64,000 bases of DNA from Shimia marina. GTDB lineage: Bacteria > Pseudomonadota > Alphaproteobacteria > Rhodobacterales > Rhodobacteraceae. Below the pieces are notes generated by a model. That model did not search any database. It was not told where the DNA came from and saw nothing but the letters and a program-made list of their open reading frames with translations. A program made the translations under genes and the position numbers. Below are positions 55,701-63,797 of this stretch, piece by piece. The first letter of the stretch is position 1. Every line of letters begins with the position of its first letter. The stretch lies in the NCBI RefSeq assembly GCF_001458175.1, contig NZ_CYPW01000027.1, positions 566,239 to 630,238 on the forward strand, in the 5' to 3' direction.

Positions 55701-55940
55701 TGCCAATAGCTTCATCAAACTGGCGCGGCGGCGCAGGTAGCGATCCCGGCGGCGGCGCGCCGCACGCGCAACACGACGGTCAACCGCGAGGGAGGTCTTG
55801 GATTTGGGGTCACGCCCATCGGAGAAAATCCGAACGCCCCCATCAATCACCTCAACAATCCGTGCAGAAGCCGCTTCGCCATCTGTTTTGTACAGCCACC
55901 AACCAACCGAATTTGTCCCAATATCCAAACCAAGCCGCAT
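52722..55940 (-). CDS. cas9: RNA-guided endonuclease Cas9, type II-C
   Basis: A 1072-residue Cas9, the compact size of subtype II-C. RuvC-I is at the N-terminus ('MRLGLDIGTNSVGWWLY', D6), followed by an arginine-rich bridge helix ('RRVARAARRRRDRYLRRR', about 55-73). RuvC-II carries E529 in 'QIVVELARELKQ'. The HNH domain has H613 in 'CDVDHILPFSRTLDDSFANR', and RuvC-III has H755 and D758 in 'RTDHRHHAIDAAVVA'. All nuclease residues are intact, so it should cut both strands. The start at 55940 has GAGG six bases upstream; two more upstream in-frame ATGs lack this. No csn2 or cas4 is present, which fixes the subtype. Confidence 0.98.
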   Translation of the reverse strand: MRLGLDIGTNSVGWWLYKTDGEAASARIVEVIDGGVRIFSDGRDPKSKTSLAVDRRVARAARRRRDRYLRRRASLMKLLARTGLMPADPVEAKKLERLDPYELRSTGLDDALPLTHFGRALFHLNQRRGFKSNRKTDRGDNENGKIREATARLDLEMMTSGARSYGEFLHMRRQRASDPRHVPSVRTRLSVAARGGPDAKAEAGYDFYPDRHHLEEEFHALWAAQATHHQALTDDLRDLVFEKIFYQRPLKEPKIGLCLFTAEERIAKAHPLTQRRVLFETINQLRVTADGRSTRPLTLEERDTLVHALDNKKPTKSMTSMNMTLKALAKLLKLRDGERFTLETGVRENISCDPVRACMAHPARFGPQWSSLDWEAQWDVISRVRQVQSEGEFIELTDWLIQGHGLDADHAKAVGNAPLPEGYARLGFSATERILDQLKAEVCTYSDAVAKCGWHHSDQRTGACLEVLPYYGEVLDRHVIPGTYDATDDEITRYGRITNPTVHIGLNQLRRLVNKIIEVHGKPDQIVVELARELKQSEPQKKDAMKRLRNTTADAIRRSEQLEQLGQPNTGHNRMLLRLWEDLGPAIGPRCCPYTGKTISVTMVFDGSCDVDHILPFSRTLDDSFANRTLCLKEANREKSDRTPWEAWGGTDQWDDIAANLKNLPEKKRKRFGPDAMEWFEGENDFLDRALVDTQYLAKISRMYLDTLFTKGGHVWVVPGRMTEMLRRHWGLNALLNDKDRGAVKAKNRTDHRHHAIDAAVVAATDYRLMQKISRAAGQGENAGQSAELIARDTDAPWEHFRADIASQLEKIIVSHRADHGRIDVEGRKTGRDSTAGRLHNDTAYGVIDDLTVASRTPLMSLKPSDIAITERGKNIRDPQLQNALYVATKGKEGKMFEQALVDFASKEGPYQGIRRVRLVETLQKAARVEIGKTESGQPLKAYKGDSNHCYELWKLPDGKIVPQVVTTYEAHAGSAPRPHPAAKRILRVFKKDMVKLTKDGEEIVGYVQSMHIKNGLFVAQHLEANADARNRDKTDPFKFLQMGAGTLVKTGLRRVLVDEIGRLRDPGPPKL

Positions 55941-55989
55941 AATAAACCTCATGAAAATAAGAGGAAAGTTTTCTCCGGATCGCATAAGA

Positions 55990-56017
55990 TTGCAACTTGA
56001 AAGTGAGTGGTGAATCT
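55990..56017 (+). promoter_or_regulatory. Possible tracrRNA promoter
   Basis: TTGCAA (55990-55995) and GAATCT (56012-56017) are 16 bases apart, a weak sigma-70 match that would start RNA near 56024. The cas9 promoter must lie in the same 80-base divergent region on the other strand. Confidence 0.35.
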
Positions 56018-56023
56018 GTAACG

Positions 56024-56110
56024 CTCAGCGCAGTTCAGAATTCGCGGTCGAGCCGTTAACAAGCTCGAAGTAGCACCACATTAAAGCGCGTCCTACGGGG
56101 CGCGCTTTTC
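56024..56110 (+). ncRNA. tracrRNA of the type II-C CRISPR-Cas9 system
   Basis: Bases 56029-56059 (GCAGTTCAGAATTCGCGGTC...) are complementary to the first 30 bases of the CRISPR repeat with only a few mismatches and one extra base; fifteen bases (GCAGTTCAGAATTCG) match perfectly. Downstream is a short structured segment (CGAGC / GCTCG around GTTAAC) and then a terminator, AAAGCGCG (56083-56090) / CGCGCTTT (56101-56108), followed by TTTT-type sequence. The gene is divergent from cas9, on the same strand as the array. The 5' end is estimated from the candidate promoter. Confidence 0.9.
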
Positions 56111-56354
56111 CGTTCTCACGCGGTTTTTATACAAACAGGAAAGCCCCAAATTTAGCACTCATTGCTCTCCAGTTACCCAATAGGCGATGTGCAAAGCAAA
56201 CCTGCCGAAAGGAGCCAGGGGCGCTTTCCATCGGCATGGAAGAGGAAAAGGGAAGTCCGCGCCAACCACGAATAGGGCAACACACCCGAAAAGACGAACC
56301 AGTTCAAACATTCAAAGAAATGCATGAATTTATCATATATTTAAGGAGGTAACA

Positions 56355-56431
56355 TGGCGCACCCAGAAGGATTCGAACCTTCGACCTTCGCCTTCGGAGG
56401 GCGACACTCTATCCAGCTGAGCTATGGGTGC
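56355..56431 (-). tRNA. tRNA-Arg (anticodon CCG)
   Basis: A 77-base cloverleaf on the minus strand: acceptor GCACCCA / TGGGTGC, anticodon stem TCGCC / GGCGA with loop CTCCGAA (anticodon CCG), T loop GTTCGAATC and encoded CCA. It reads CGG codons. It separates the CRISPR locus from the suf operon. Confidence 0.97.
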
Positions 56432-56487
56432 TTCCAAAACGGGGTATAGCCAGTGTCGCTACGCCCCGCAATCGTAAAATGCCTGCT

Positions 56488-56603
56488 TAAAGCGTTTCGA
56501 GAGCAACTTGAGATATCGAGTTGATAACGAAACGCCCACAACATCTATTGGCTGCGCGCGTTTCGCCTAACCATGTGCCTTTACAATAGGTCGAAACGCT
56601 TTA
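56488..56603. repeat. Palindromic intergenic element with 13-bp perfect inverted ends (TAAAGCGTTTCGA)
   Basis: TAAAGCGTTTCGA (56488-56500) is repeated inverted as TCGAAACGCTTTA (56591-56603). Inside, CGAAACGC and GCGTTTCG form a second inverted pair, so the same octamer core occurs four times in alternating orientation. The right end contains the TAA stop codon of sufS (56601-56603). It may be a REP/MITE-type element or a structured 3' untranslated region of the suf transcript. Confidence 0.7.
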
Positions 56604-57821
56604 GGCAAAGAGTTCATGCGCCAGTTCCAGCGCGTCAATCAACACATCCACTTCGTCAGTGGTGTTATAGAGGCCAAAGCTCGCACGGCAGGTCGCCGAT
56701 ACGCCAAGATGCTCCATCAGAGGCCCGGCACAGTGGTGCCCTGCCCGCACCGCAACGCCTTTTTTGTCCAGAATCGTTGAAATATCATGGGCATGCGCCG
56801 CGCCATCCAGCGTGAAGCTAAAGATTGCCGCCTTATTTGCTGTGGTGCCTTGCACCTGAAGCCAGTTGAGTCCCGAAAGTTTCTGCACCGCATAATCGCG
56901 CAGTTTGGCCTCATGTGCGGCGATGTTTTCCATGCCAAGACCCATCATATACTCAAGCGCAACGCCGAGCCCGATGGTCTGTACGATGCCGGGCGTGCCT
57001 GCCTCAAATTTCATCGGCGGATCGTTGTAGATGACAGCTTCTTTGCTGACTTCCTTGATCATGTCACCGCCACCAATAAACGGCCGCATCTCAGCCATAC
57101 GCGCGGCTTTGCAATAGATCGCGCCCGACCCGGAGGGTCCATAAAGCTTGTGGCCGGTAATGGCATAGAAATCACAGCCGATGTCCTGCACATCCACAGG
57201 CGCATGCACCGAGCCCTGCGAGCCGTCCACCAGAACCGCAACACCTTTTTCATGGGCGGCTTTGGTGATGGTTTTCACATCCACCATTGTGCCCAGAACA
57301 TTGGAGCACTGCGTGATCGCCACCAGTTTGGTTTTGGGACCAATCGCGTCAATCACGGCTTGGGGATCCAGCGCGCCTGTGGCGTCCACATCCACCCATT
57401 TGATCACCACGCCCTGACGCTCCCGTAGAAAATGCCACGGCACGATATTGGCGTGATGTTCCATCACCGACAGCACGATCTCATCGCCTGCTTCCATACG
57501 CGGCATCGCCCAGCCATAGGCCACCATATTGATGCCTTCGGTGGTGCCGGAATTCAGCACAATCTCATCTTCGCTCTTGGCATTCAGAAACTTGGCGATG
57601 ATGCCACGCACGACTTCGTATTTGTCCGTTGCGAGGTTGGAGAGGTAATGCAGCCCGCGGTGCACATTGGCATATTCCTGTTCATAGGCCCGCGTGATGG
57701 CGTCGATCACCACTTTTGGCTTTTGCGCCGAGGCCCCATTGTCCAGATACACCAAAGGCTTTCCATTCACCTCACGGCTGAGGATCGGAAAATCAGCACG
57801 GATTTTATTTACGTCATACAT
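56601..57821 (-). CDS. sufS: Cysteine desulfurase SufS
   Basis: SufS releases sulfur from cysteine as a persulfide for Fe-S cluster assembly on SufBCD. The 406-residue PLP enzyme has the N-terminal 'DFPILSREVNGKPLVYLDNG', the PLP lysine in 'DFYAITGHKLYGPSGSGAIY' and the catalytic cysteine in 'VAVRAGHHCAGPLMEHLG', the group II (RxGHHCA) form. The start at 57821 matches the family; the upstream extension in the frame has no support. It is the last gene of the Suf run visible here, one base after a Yip1-like gene, and its stop codon lies in the palindromic repeat. SufE- or SufU-type partners are not seen. Confidence 0.96.
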   Translation of the reverse strand: MYDVNKIRADFPILSREVNGKPLVYLDNGASAQKPKVVIDAITRAYEQEYANVHRGLHYLSNLATDKYEVVRGIIAKFLNAKSEDEIVLNSGTTEGINMVAYGWAMPRMEAGDEIVLSVMEHHANIVPWHFLRERQGVVIKWVDVDATGALDPQAVIDAIGPKTKLVAITQCSNVLGTMVDVKTITKAAHEKGVAVLVDGSQGSVHAPVDVQDIGCDFYAITGHKLYGPSGSGAIYCKAARMAEMRPFIGGGDMIKEVSKEAVIYNDPPMKFEAGTPGIVQTIGLGVALEYMMGLGMENIAAHEAKLRDYAVQKLSGLNWLQVQGTTANKAAIFSFTLDGAAHAHDISTILDKKGVAVRAGHHCAGPLMEHLGVSATCRASFGLYNTTDEVDVLIDALELAHELFA

Positions 57822-57822
57822 C

Positions 57823-58404
57823 TCAGGAAGTTCCCAGAAAGAGCGACACCAGCAGGGACGCGAAGAAAGACAGACCAATCGCCAATGCCACCATCGTGGC
57901 GGCCAGCAGCATCAGAGATTTGGCAACGCTGCCAAATCCATGCAACACGTTTACGAATTGAAGGCTGATCCAGATGCCATAAAGGCTCATGCCCAACACG
58001 ACAAAAGACGCGAGGTTTGAAGAGAAGACCGCCAAAAGCAAGATCCCCACATGGACACCGGCCTGAAACATCTGCAGCCAGCCAAAACCCAAGAGCAATT
58101 CCTCAAAGCCCGCGCGCCCGCCAACGGCCTGACCGCCCCAGAAAAGCGCGGCAACCATCGCGCTCATACGGACCATCAGGATCGCGGCAAACAACAGCGG
58201 TGCCTGATCCAGCGGGGCAAAAAGCTGCGCCAGAATGGGGAAGAGCGAAATGGTGGCAAAGGTCAGAACGGTGTTGAGCACCACGCCCAGTCCCAGAACC
58301 TGCCAGCCGATCTCGCGTGGCATGGGCCGCCCCATCACCACCAAAGCAGCTTCGCCGGGATCCTTGAGCGTGAGCCAGAACAGAGCACTAAGTGGATGTG
58401 TCAT
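57823..58404 (-). CDS. Yip1-family membrane protein (first of a pair)
   Basis: A 193-residue protein with about five membrane helices ('WQVLGLGVVLNTVLTFATIS', 'PLLFAAILMVRMSAMVAALF', 'GVHVGILLLAVFSSNLASFV', 'AATMVALAIGLSFFASLLVS'). Spacing and the 'FEELLLGFGWLQMFQAGV' loop resemble the Yip1 domain. Its function is unknown. It overlaps the next upstream gene by four bases and precedes sufS, so both Yip1 genes are translated within the Suf transcript. Confidence 0.75.
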   Translation of the reverse strand: MTHPLSALFWLTLKDPGEAALVVMGRPMPREIGWQVLGLGVVLNTVLTFATISLFPILAQLFAPLDQAPLLFAAILMVRMSAMVAALFWGGQAVGGRAGFEELLLGFGWLQMFQAGVHVGILLLAVFSSNLASFVVLGMSLYGIWISLQFVNVLHGFGSVAKSLMLLAATMVALAIGLSFFASLLVSLFLGTS

Positions 58405-58886
58405 GCAGTTGTCTTGCCCGCCTCAATCAACCCGGAAATCCAGATCCGCAGAAAGAACACCAGCCACAACACCCCGACGATGCTGAGCGGCACGCCTTCG
58501 CCAATAAAGCCCTCAACAAGCCCAACCAGCAGATAAAGCGGACCGGTTGCCGCCATCGCCCAGAACAGCGCAATACGGGCACCAAAGGCACTTTGCTTGC
58601 GCCCAAACGCCCTTAAAATCAGATGGCTGACAAAGGACAGCGCATAGGCAAAGAGCGGCAGAATGAACACCAAGGCAAAGAGGCTGCCCCCAAGCAAGGG
58701 GTTCAGCTCCGTCTGCGTCAAATGGGCTTCACGCGCCAACGCAGGCCAGCGCGAGACAAAAATCACGATACAGGCCGCCATGAGGATCGCAAACGCGCGA
58801 TCTTCCCGCTCCCCCATATCCAGCAGACCGCGCACCACAGACCGTGGTGCGCGATAGCTTGCCAAAATGTCCAGCGTGACAGACAT
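58401..58886 (-). CDS. Yip1-family membrane protein (second of a pair)
   Basis: A 161-residue protein with about four membrane helices ('FAILMAACIVIFVSRWPALA', 'GGSLFALVFILPLFAYALSF', 'ARIALFWAMAATGPLYLLVG', 'LSIVGVLWLVFFLRIWISGL'). It looks like a shorter relative of the neighbouring Yip1-type protein. It starts within one base of the sufD stop and overlaps the downstream gene by four bases. Function unknown; co-transcription with suf genes is recurrent in Rhodobacteraceae as far as recalled. Confidence 0.75.
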   Translation of the reverse strand: MSVTLDILASYRAPRSVVRGLLDMGEREDRAFAILMAACIVIFVSRWPALAREAHLTQTELNPLLGGSLFALVFILPLFAYALSFVSHLILRAFGRKQSAFGARIALFWAMAATGPLYLLVGLVEGFIGEGVPLSIVGVLWLVFFLRIWISGLIEAGKTTA

Positions 58887-60171
58887 CAGTCGCGACGACG
58901 CTCCAGCCAGCCTTCCAGACGCGCCAGAACGGAGTCCTTCAGAGTTTCGCTTTCAATCTCATCCACCGCTTCTGCCACAAAGGACATCACCAGAAGATCG
59001 GTTGCGATATCCTTTGGCACACCGCGCGCGCGCAGATAGAACAAAGCATCCTCATCAATTGCCCCAGATGTGGAGCCATGCGAACAGGCCACGTCATCGG
59101 CGTAGATTTCCAGCTCTGGCTTGGCGAGGAACTGGCTGTCTTCATCCAGCAGAAGCGATTGGCTGATCTGATAGCCATCGGTTTTCTGCGCTCCCGGCTT
59201 CACCAGGATTTTGCCCTGAAACACGCCAACGGCCCCGTTGCGCAGCACTTTCTTGAAGACCTGACGGCTTTCACAGTTCAGCGCATCATGGGTCACAAAC
59301 ACCGTGTCGTCATGATGGAAATCACCATCGCCAAGACAGGCACCGGCCACATGTGCCACCGCATCATCCCCGGTCAACTCCAACACAGCTTCGTTGCGGG
59401 TCAGGCGACCGTTCACTGTCAGCGTGAAGGATTTGAACACGCTTTCGGTGCCCAGACGGCCAAAGATATGGGTCACTGCGCGCCGTTCATGATCACGCCC
59501 CTGCGCACGCACATGGTGGAACGCCGCACCATCGGCCACATCCACTTCCATGACCTTATTGAAGCGTGCCGCCGCCGGGCCGTTTTCCAGCACAGTCAGC
59601 TCTGCGCCCGCGTCCAGTTTGATCACATGGTGCAAAATCGCATCCGAGCTCGTCTCTGCATGTTTGTAGATCAGGTTCACCGGCTTGCTCACCTTGCCAG
59701 TGACATGGATCACCAGACCATCGCTCGCAAAGGCCGTATTCAACGCCGCCAGAGGGCGCTGCACCGGGTCCTGACCTTTCAGTTCAAGCTTGCCATAAAG
59801 GTCTTTGGCCCAGTGAATGTCTGCGCCCGCTACGTCCTGCAACCGTTCGATCACAAGACCTTCCGCGCTCAGATCATCCGATTGCGCAGCGTCAAAAACA
59901 CCATCCACAAAGACAACTTTGAGACGTTCAATCTCATCAAACAGTGGCGCTTCGCCGGTTTCAAAGGTCGCCGCCTCTGCAACCTCGCTCTGCACTAGCG
60001 TGTCCGGACGGGTGAACTTCCAGTATTCGTCACGACGCTCCGGCAGCCCCATGCCCTTGACGCGCGCCAGAGCCGCTTCGCGGGCTTCGGTGATCCACTG
60101 ACCACCCGAAGGCACCGCCATCTCTGCGAGCCGCGCCGCCGTTGCCTCTTGTTTTTTTGCCAAAGCGGCCA

Positions 60172-60172
<1 letters not shown>
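58886..60172 (-). CDS. sufD: Fe-S cluster assembly protein SufD
   Basis: SufD pairs with SufB and SufC in the SufBC2D scaffold on which Fe-S clusters are built. The 428-residue protein has the N-terminal helical part ('EAREAALARVKGMGLPERRD', 'WKFTRPDTL'), a right-handed beta-helix core ('AAFHHVRAQGRDHERRAVTH', 'NCESRQVFKKVLRNGAVGVF') and the C-terminal 'CSHGSTSGAIDEDALFYLRA' with the conserved histidine. Its start overlaps the sufC stop by one base. Two Yip1-type genes follow, then sufS. Confidence 0.96.
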
Positions 60173-60927
<755 letters not shown>

Positions 60928-60993
60928 TTTCTATTCCTTCGCGTTTCCTCAGGCGCGCACGCCCGGTCATATCTTGTTACGTGGCGCTCGCCG

Positions 60994-61197
60994 TCAGGCG
61001 CTCACATATGTGATCAGCATCATCACGCCCATGGCGACAATTCCGCAGACAGCGGAGGTCACAAAGACCGATCCGCCAATCAGACCTTCGGAGCTGCCAG
61101 AGCGCTTACGGCGCAAGCCAAAGCCCACAGCAGAGCCAAGCGCGATCCCCGCGCCCACACCTGCGGATTGCTGCATCAGAGCGTGAATGGTTTCCAT
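60994..61197 (-). CDS. Small two-helix membrane protein within the suf operon
   Basis: A 67-residue protein with two hydrophobic segments ('SAGVGAGIALGSAVGFGL' and 'SVFVTSAVCGIVAMGVMML') separated by a basic loop (RRKRSGSSEG). Its first base overlaps the sufB stop, so it is certainly translated with sufB. No family name is known to me; its constant place between sufB and sufC suggests an accessory role that has not been defined. Confidence 0.75.
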   Translation of the reverse strand: METIHALMQQSAGVGAGIALGSAVGFGLRRKRSGSSEGLIGGSVFVTSAVCGIVAMGVMMLITYVSA

Positions 61198-62720
61198 CAG
61201 CCCACAGAGCCTTCCAGTGAGATCGCCACAAGCTGCTGTGCTTCCATGGCAAATTCCATCGGCAGCGCCTGAAGCACTTCCTTGGCAAAGCCATTCACGA
61301 TCAGCGCCACGGCCTCTTCCTCGTCCATGCCGCGCTGACGGCAGTAGAACATCTGCTCATCATCCACCTTGGAAGTGGTCGCCTCATGCTCCACGCGGGA
61401 GGAGTTGTTCTTCACCTCAATATACGGCACCGTATGGGCCCCACATTTGTCGCCAATCAGCAGACTGTCACATTGCGTGTAGTTCCGGCTGTTCTTGGCT
61501 TTCGGGTGCATGGACACGAGACCGCGATAAGTGTTCTGCGCCACACCTGCACTGATGCCTTTGGACACGATCCGCGACTTGGAGTTTTTGCCCAAGTGGA
61601 TCATCTTGGTGCCGGTATCGGCTTGCTGGTGGTTGTTTGTGATGGCAATCGAGTAGAACTCGCCCTGGCTGTCATTGCCACGCAACACGCAGGACGGATA
61701 CTTCCAGGTCACGGCAGAGCCGGTTTCCACCTGTGTCCACATGATCTTGGAGCGATCGCCCCGGCAATCCGCGCGTTTGGTCACAAAGTTGTAGATGCCA
61801 CCCTTGCCGTTCTCATCACCGGGATACCAGTTCTGAACGGTGGAGTATTTCACCTCGGCGTCTTCTTCGATGATGATTTCCACCACGGCCGCGTGCAGCT
61901 GGCTGGTGTCACGCTGAGGCGCGGTGCACCCTTCCAGATAAGACACATAAGAGCCTTTGTCGGCGATGATCAGCGTGCGCTCAAACTGGCCGGTGTTTTC
62001 CGCGTTGATCCGGAAATAGGTGGACAGCTCCATCGGGCAGCGCACACCGGGCGGCACATAAACAAACGAGCCGTCAGAGAACACCGCGCTGTTGAGCGTC
62101 GCATAGAAGTTGTCGCTCACCGGCACAACAGAGCCGAGGTATTTCTTCACCAGCTCGGGATGCTCACGGATCGCCTCGGAGATCGAGCAGAAGATCACGC
62201 CCGCCTCTTTCAGCTCTTTCTGGAAGGTCGTGCCCACGGAAACGGAGTCAAACACCGCATCCACAGCCACCTTGCGGCCTTCCGCAGGCGCATCCTCGGC
62301 ACCTTCAACACCCGCCAAAATCATCTGCTCTTTCAGAGGGATACCGAGCTTTTCGTAAGTTGCCAGCAGCTTGGGGTCCACCTCATCCAGTGATTTGGGC
62401 TTCTCTTCCATGCTCTTGGGGCGCGCATAGTAGTACTGATCCTGAAAATCCACTTCAGGGTAGTCCAGCATCGCCCAGTCTGGTTCTTCCTTGGTCAGCC
62501 AGCGCTGATACGCCTCCAGCCGCCATTCGGTCATCCACTCCGGCTCTTCATTCTTTTCGGAAATCAGGCGCACAATATCCGGCGTCAGCCCCTTGGGGGC
62601 ATATTCCATCTCAATTTCGGTTTCCCAACCGTATTTGTATTTGCCGCCCACTTCGCGGACGGCATCCACGGTCTCCTGATCGACGCCTTCTTTTACTTGC
62701 GTCTGGTCGATTGCGGCCAT
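61197..62720 (-). CDS. sufB: Fe-S cluster assembly protein SufB
   Basis: SufB is the scaffold subunit that accepts persulfide and holds the nascent cluster. The 507 residues match full-length SufB: '[20 protein letters not shown]', '[20 protein letters not shown]', '[20 protein letters not shown]', '[20 protein letters not shown]', '[20 protein letters not shown]' and '[20 protein letters not shown]'. Conserved cysteine and histidine residues are kept in these blocks. It lies 36 bases after the cysteine desulfurase gene and is followed without gap by a small membrane-protein gene. Confidence 0.98.
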   Translation of the reverse strand: MAAIDQTQVKEGVDQETVDAVREVGGKYKYGWETEIEMEYAPKGLTPDIVRLISEKNEEPEWMTEWRLEAYQRWLTKEEPDWAMLDYPEVDFQDQYYYARPKSMEEKPKSLDEVDPKLLATYEKLGIPLKEQMILAGVEGAEDAPAEGRKVAVDAVFDSVSVGTTFQKELKEAGVIFCSISEAIREHPELVKKYLGSVVPVSDNFYATLNSAVFSDGSFVYVPPGVRCPMELSTYFRINAENTGQFERTLIIADKGSYVSYLEGCTAPQRDTSQLHAAVVEIIIEEDAEVKYSTVQNWYPGDENGKGGIYNFVTKRADCRGDRSKIMWTQVETGSAVTWKYPSCVLRGNDSQGEFYSIAITNNHQQADTGTKMIHLGKNSKSRIVSKGISAGVAQNTYRGLVSMHPKAKNSRNYTQCDSLLIGDKCGAHTVPYIEVKNNSSRVEHEATTSKVDDEQMFYCRQRGMDEEEAVALIVNGFAKEVLQALPMEFAMEAQQLVAISLEGSVG

Positions 62721-62756
62721 GAGCTACTCCTGTATGTTCGCTAGGCTCACACGCTC

Positions 62757-63797
62757 TTATGCGGAGCGGGCAAGATGTTTCCCGTGAATGGACAGCCATT
62801 TGTCGGCAAATCCCATCACGTCCTGTTCTGTAGTTACGGGTCCAAGACTGACCCGGATCGCGCTTGCGGCTGTGGTTTCATCAAACCCCATTGCGGTCAA
62901 AACCTTGCTCGCCCGGACTTTGCCGGAGGAACAGGCTGACCCGGCAGACACCGCATAGCCTGCCAAATCCATTTGCATCACCTGCGTTTCCCCTTTCCAA
63001 CCGGGGGTGGCAATGCAGCTTGTGTTGGGAAGACGCTTGGCGCCCTGTCCCACAAAGATGGTGTTGCCCGCGCCCTCTGCAAGGCGGGCTTCCAACATAT
63101 CGCGCAATTGGGCGACACGGTCCCATACCCCATCAGCCAGATCGCGCGCCGCCGCCGTGGCCGCCGCAGCAAACCCCGCTGCGCCAATGATATTTTCGGT
63201 GCCAGCACGGCGGCCCATCTCTTGGCCACCGCCGCGCAGCTGTGCGGAAATATCGGTGCCACGCTTCACCACCAGCGCGCCAATGCCTTTGGGGCCGCCC
63301 AGCTTATGCGCTGAGATCAGCGCCATCTGCGCCCCGCTCCAGTTAAAGGCCACAGGCAGCTTTCCAAAGGCCTGCGTCATGTCGCTCACCGCGATCCCTT
63401 CGGGCAGCTTTTGCACCACACCGGTTTCGGAGTTCGCCAATTGCACACAGCTCGCCGCCGGATCGGTGATCACAATTTCGCCATCACGGCCCACCGCAAG
63501 ATCCGGGGTCACCCAAGCTCCCACCGCATCATGCTCCACATCCCCCGCATGCAGCTCGCGCCCACGCAATGCAAGCGCCGCAGATTCCGTGGCGCTGGAG
63601 GTGAAAATCACATCCGCCCCATCTGCGCCAAAAGCGCTCGCGATTTCTGTGCGCGCCTTCTCAAGCAGGCTCTTGGCCGCACGCCCTTCCGCATGCACCG
63701 AAGACGGGTTGCCCGCCACATCCATGGCCGCAATCATCGCATCTCGGGCTTCCGGTCTCAGCGGCGTTGTCGCGTTATGATCAAGGTAGACGCGCAT
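62757..63797 (-). CDS. Cysteine desulfurase, NifS/IscS type
   Basis: A 346-residue PLP enzyme of the group I (NifS/IscS) class: 'RVYLDHNATTPLRPEARDAM' at the N-terminus, the PLP lysine in 'LISAHKLGGPKGIGALVV', and the catalytic cysteine in the loop 'AVSAGSACSSGKVRASKVL'. Several positions are less conserved than in housekeeping IscS, and it is about 55 residues shorter than E. coli IscS. It follows the Rrf2-type regulator with a one-base overlap and precedes sufB, so this operon carries two different cysteine desulfurases (with SufS). Confidence 0.92.
   Translation of the reverse strand: MRVYLDHNATTPLRPEARDAMIAAMDVAGNPSSVHAEGRAAKSLLEKARTEIASAFGADGADVIFTSSATESAALALRGRELHAGDVEHDAVGAWVTPDLAVGRDGEIVITDPAASCVQLANSETGVVQKLPEGIAVSDMTQAFGKLPVAFNWSGAQMALISAHKLGGPKGIGALVVKRGTDISAQLRGGGQEMGRRAGTENIIGAAGFAAAATAAARDLADGVWDRVAQLRDMLEARLAEGAGNTIFVGQGAKRLPNTSCIATPGWKGETQVMQMDLAGYAVSAGSACSSGKVRASKVLTAMGFDETTAASAIRVSLGPVTTEQDVMGFADKWLSIHGKHLARSA

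Noticed and set aside
56355..56431. tRNA-Arg as an attachment site for an integrated island
   Set aside because: No integrase gene and no second copy of the tRNA 3' end was seen in the window, so integration at this tRNA is not supported directly.
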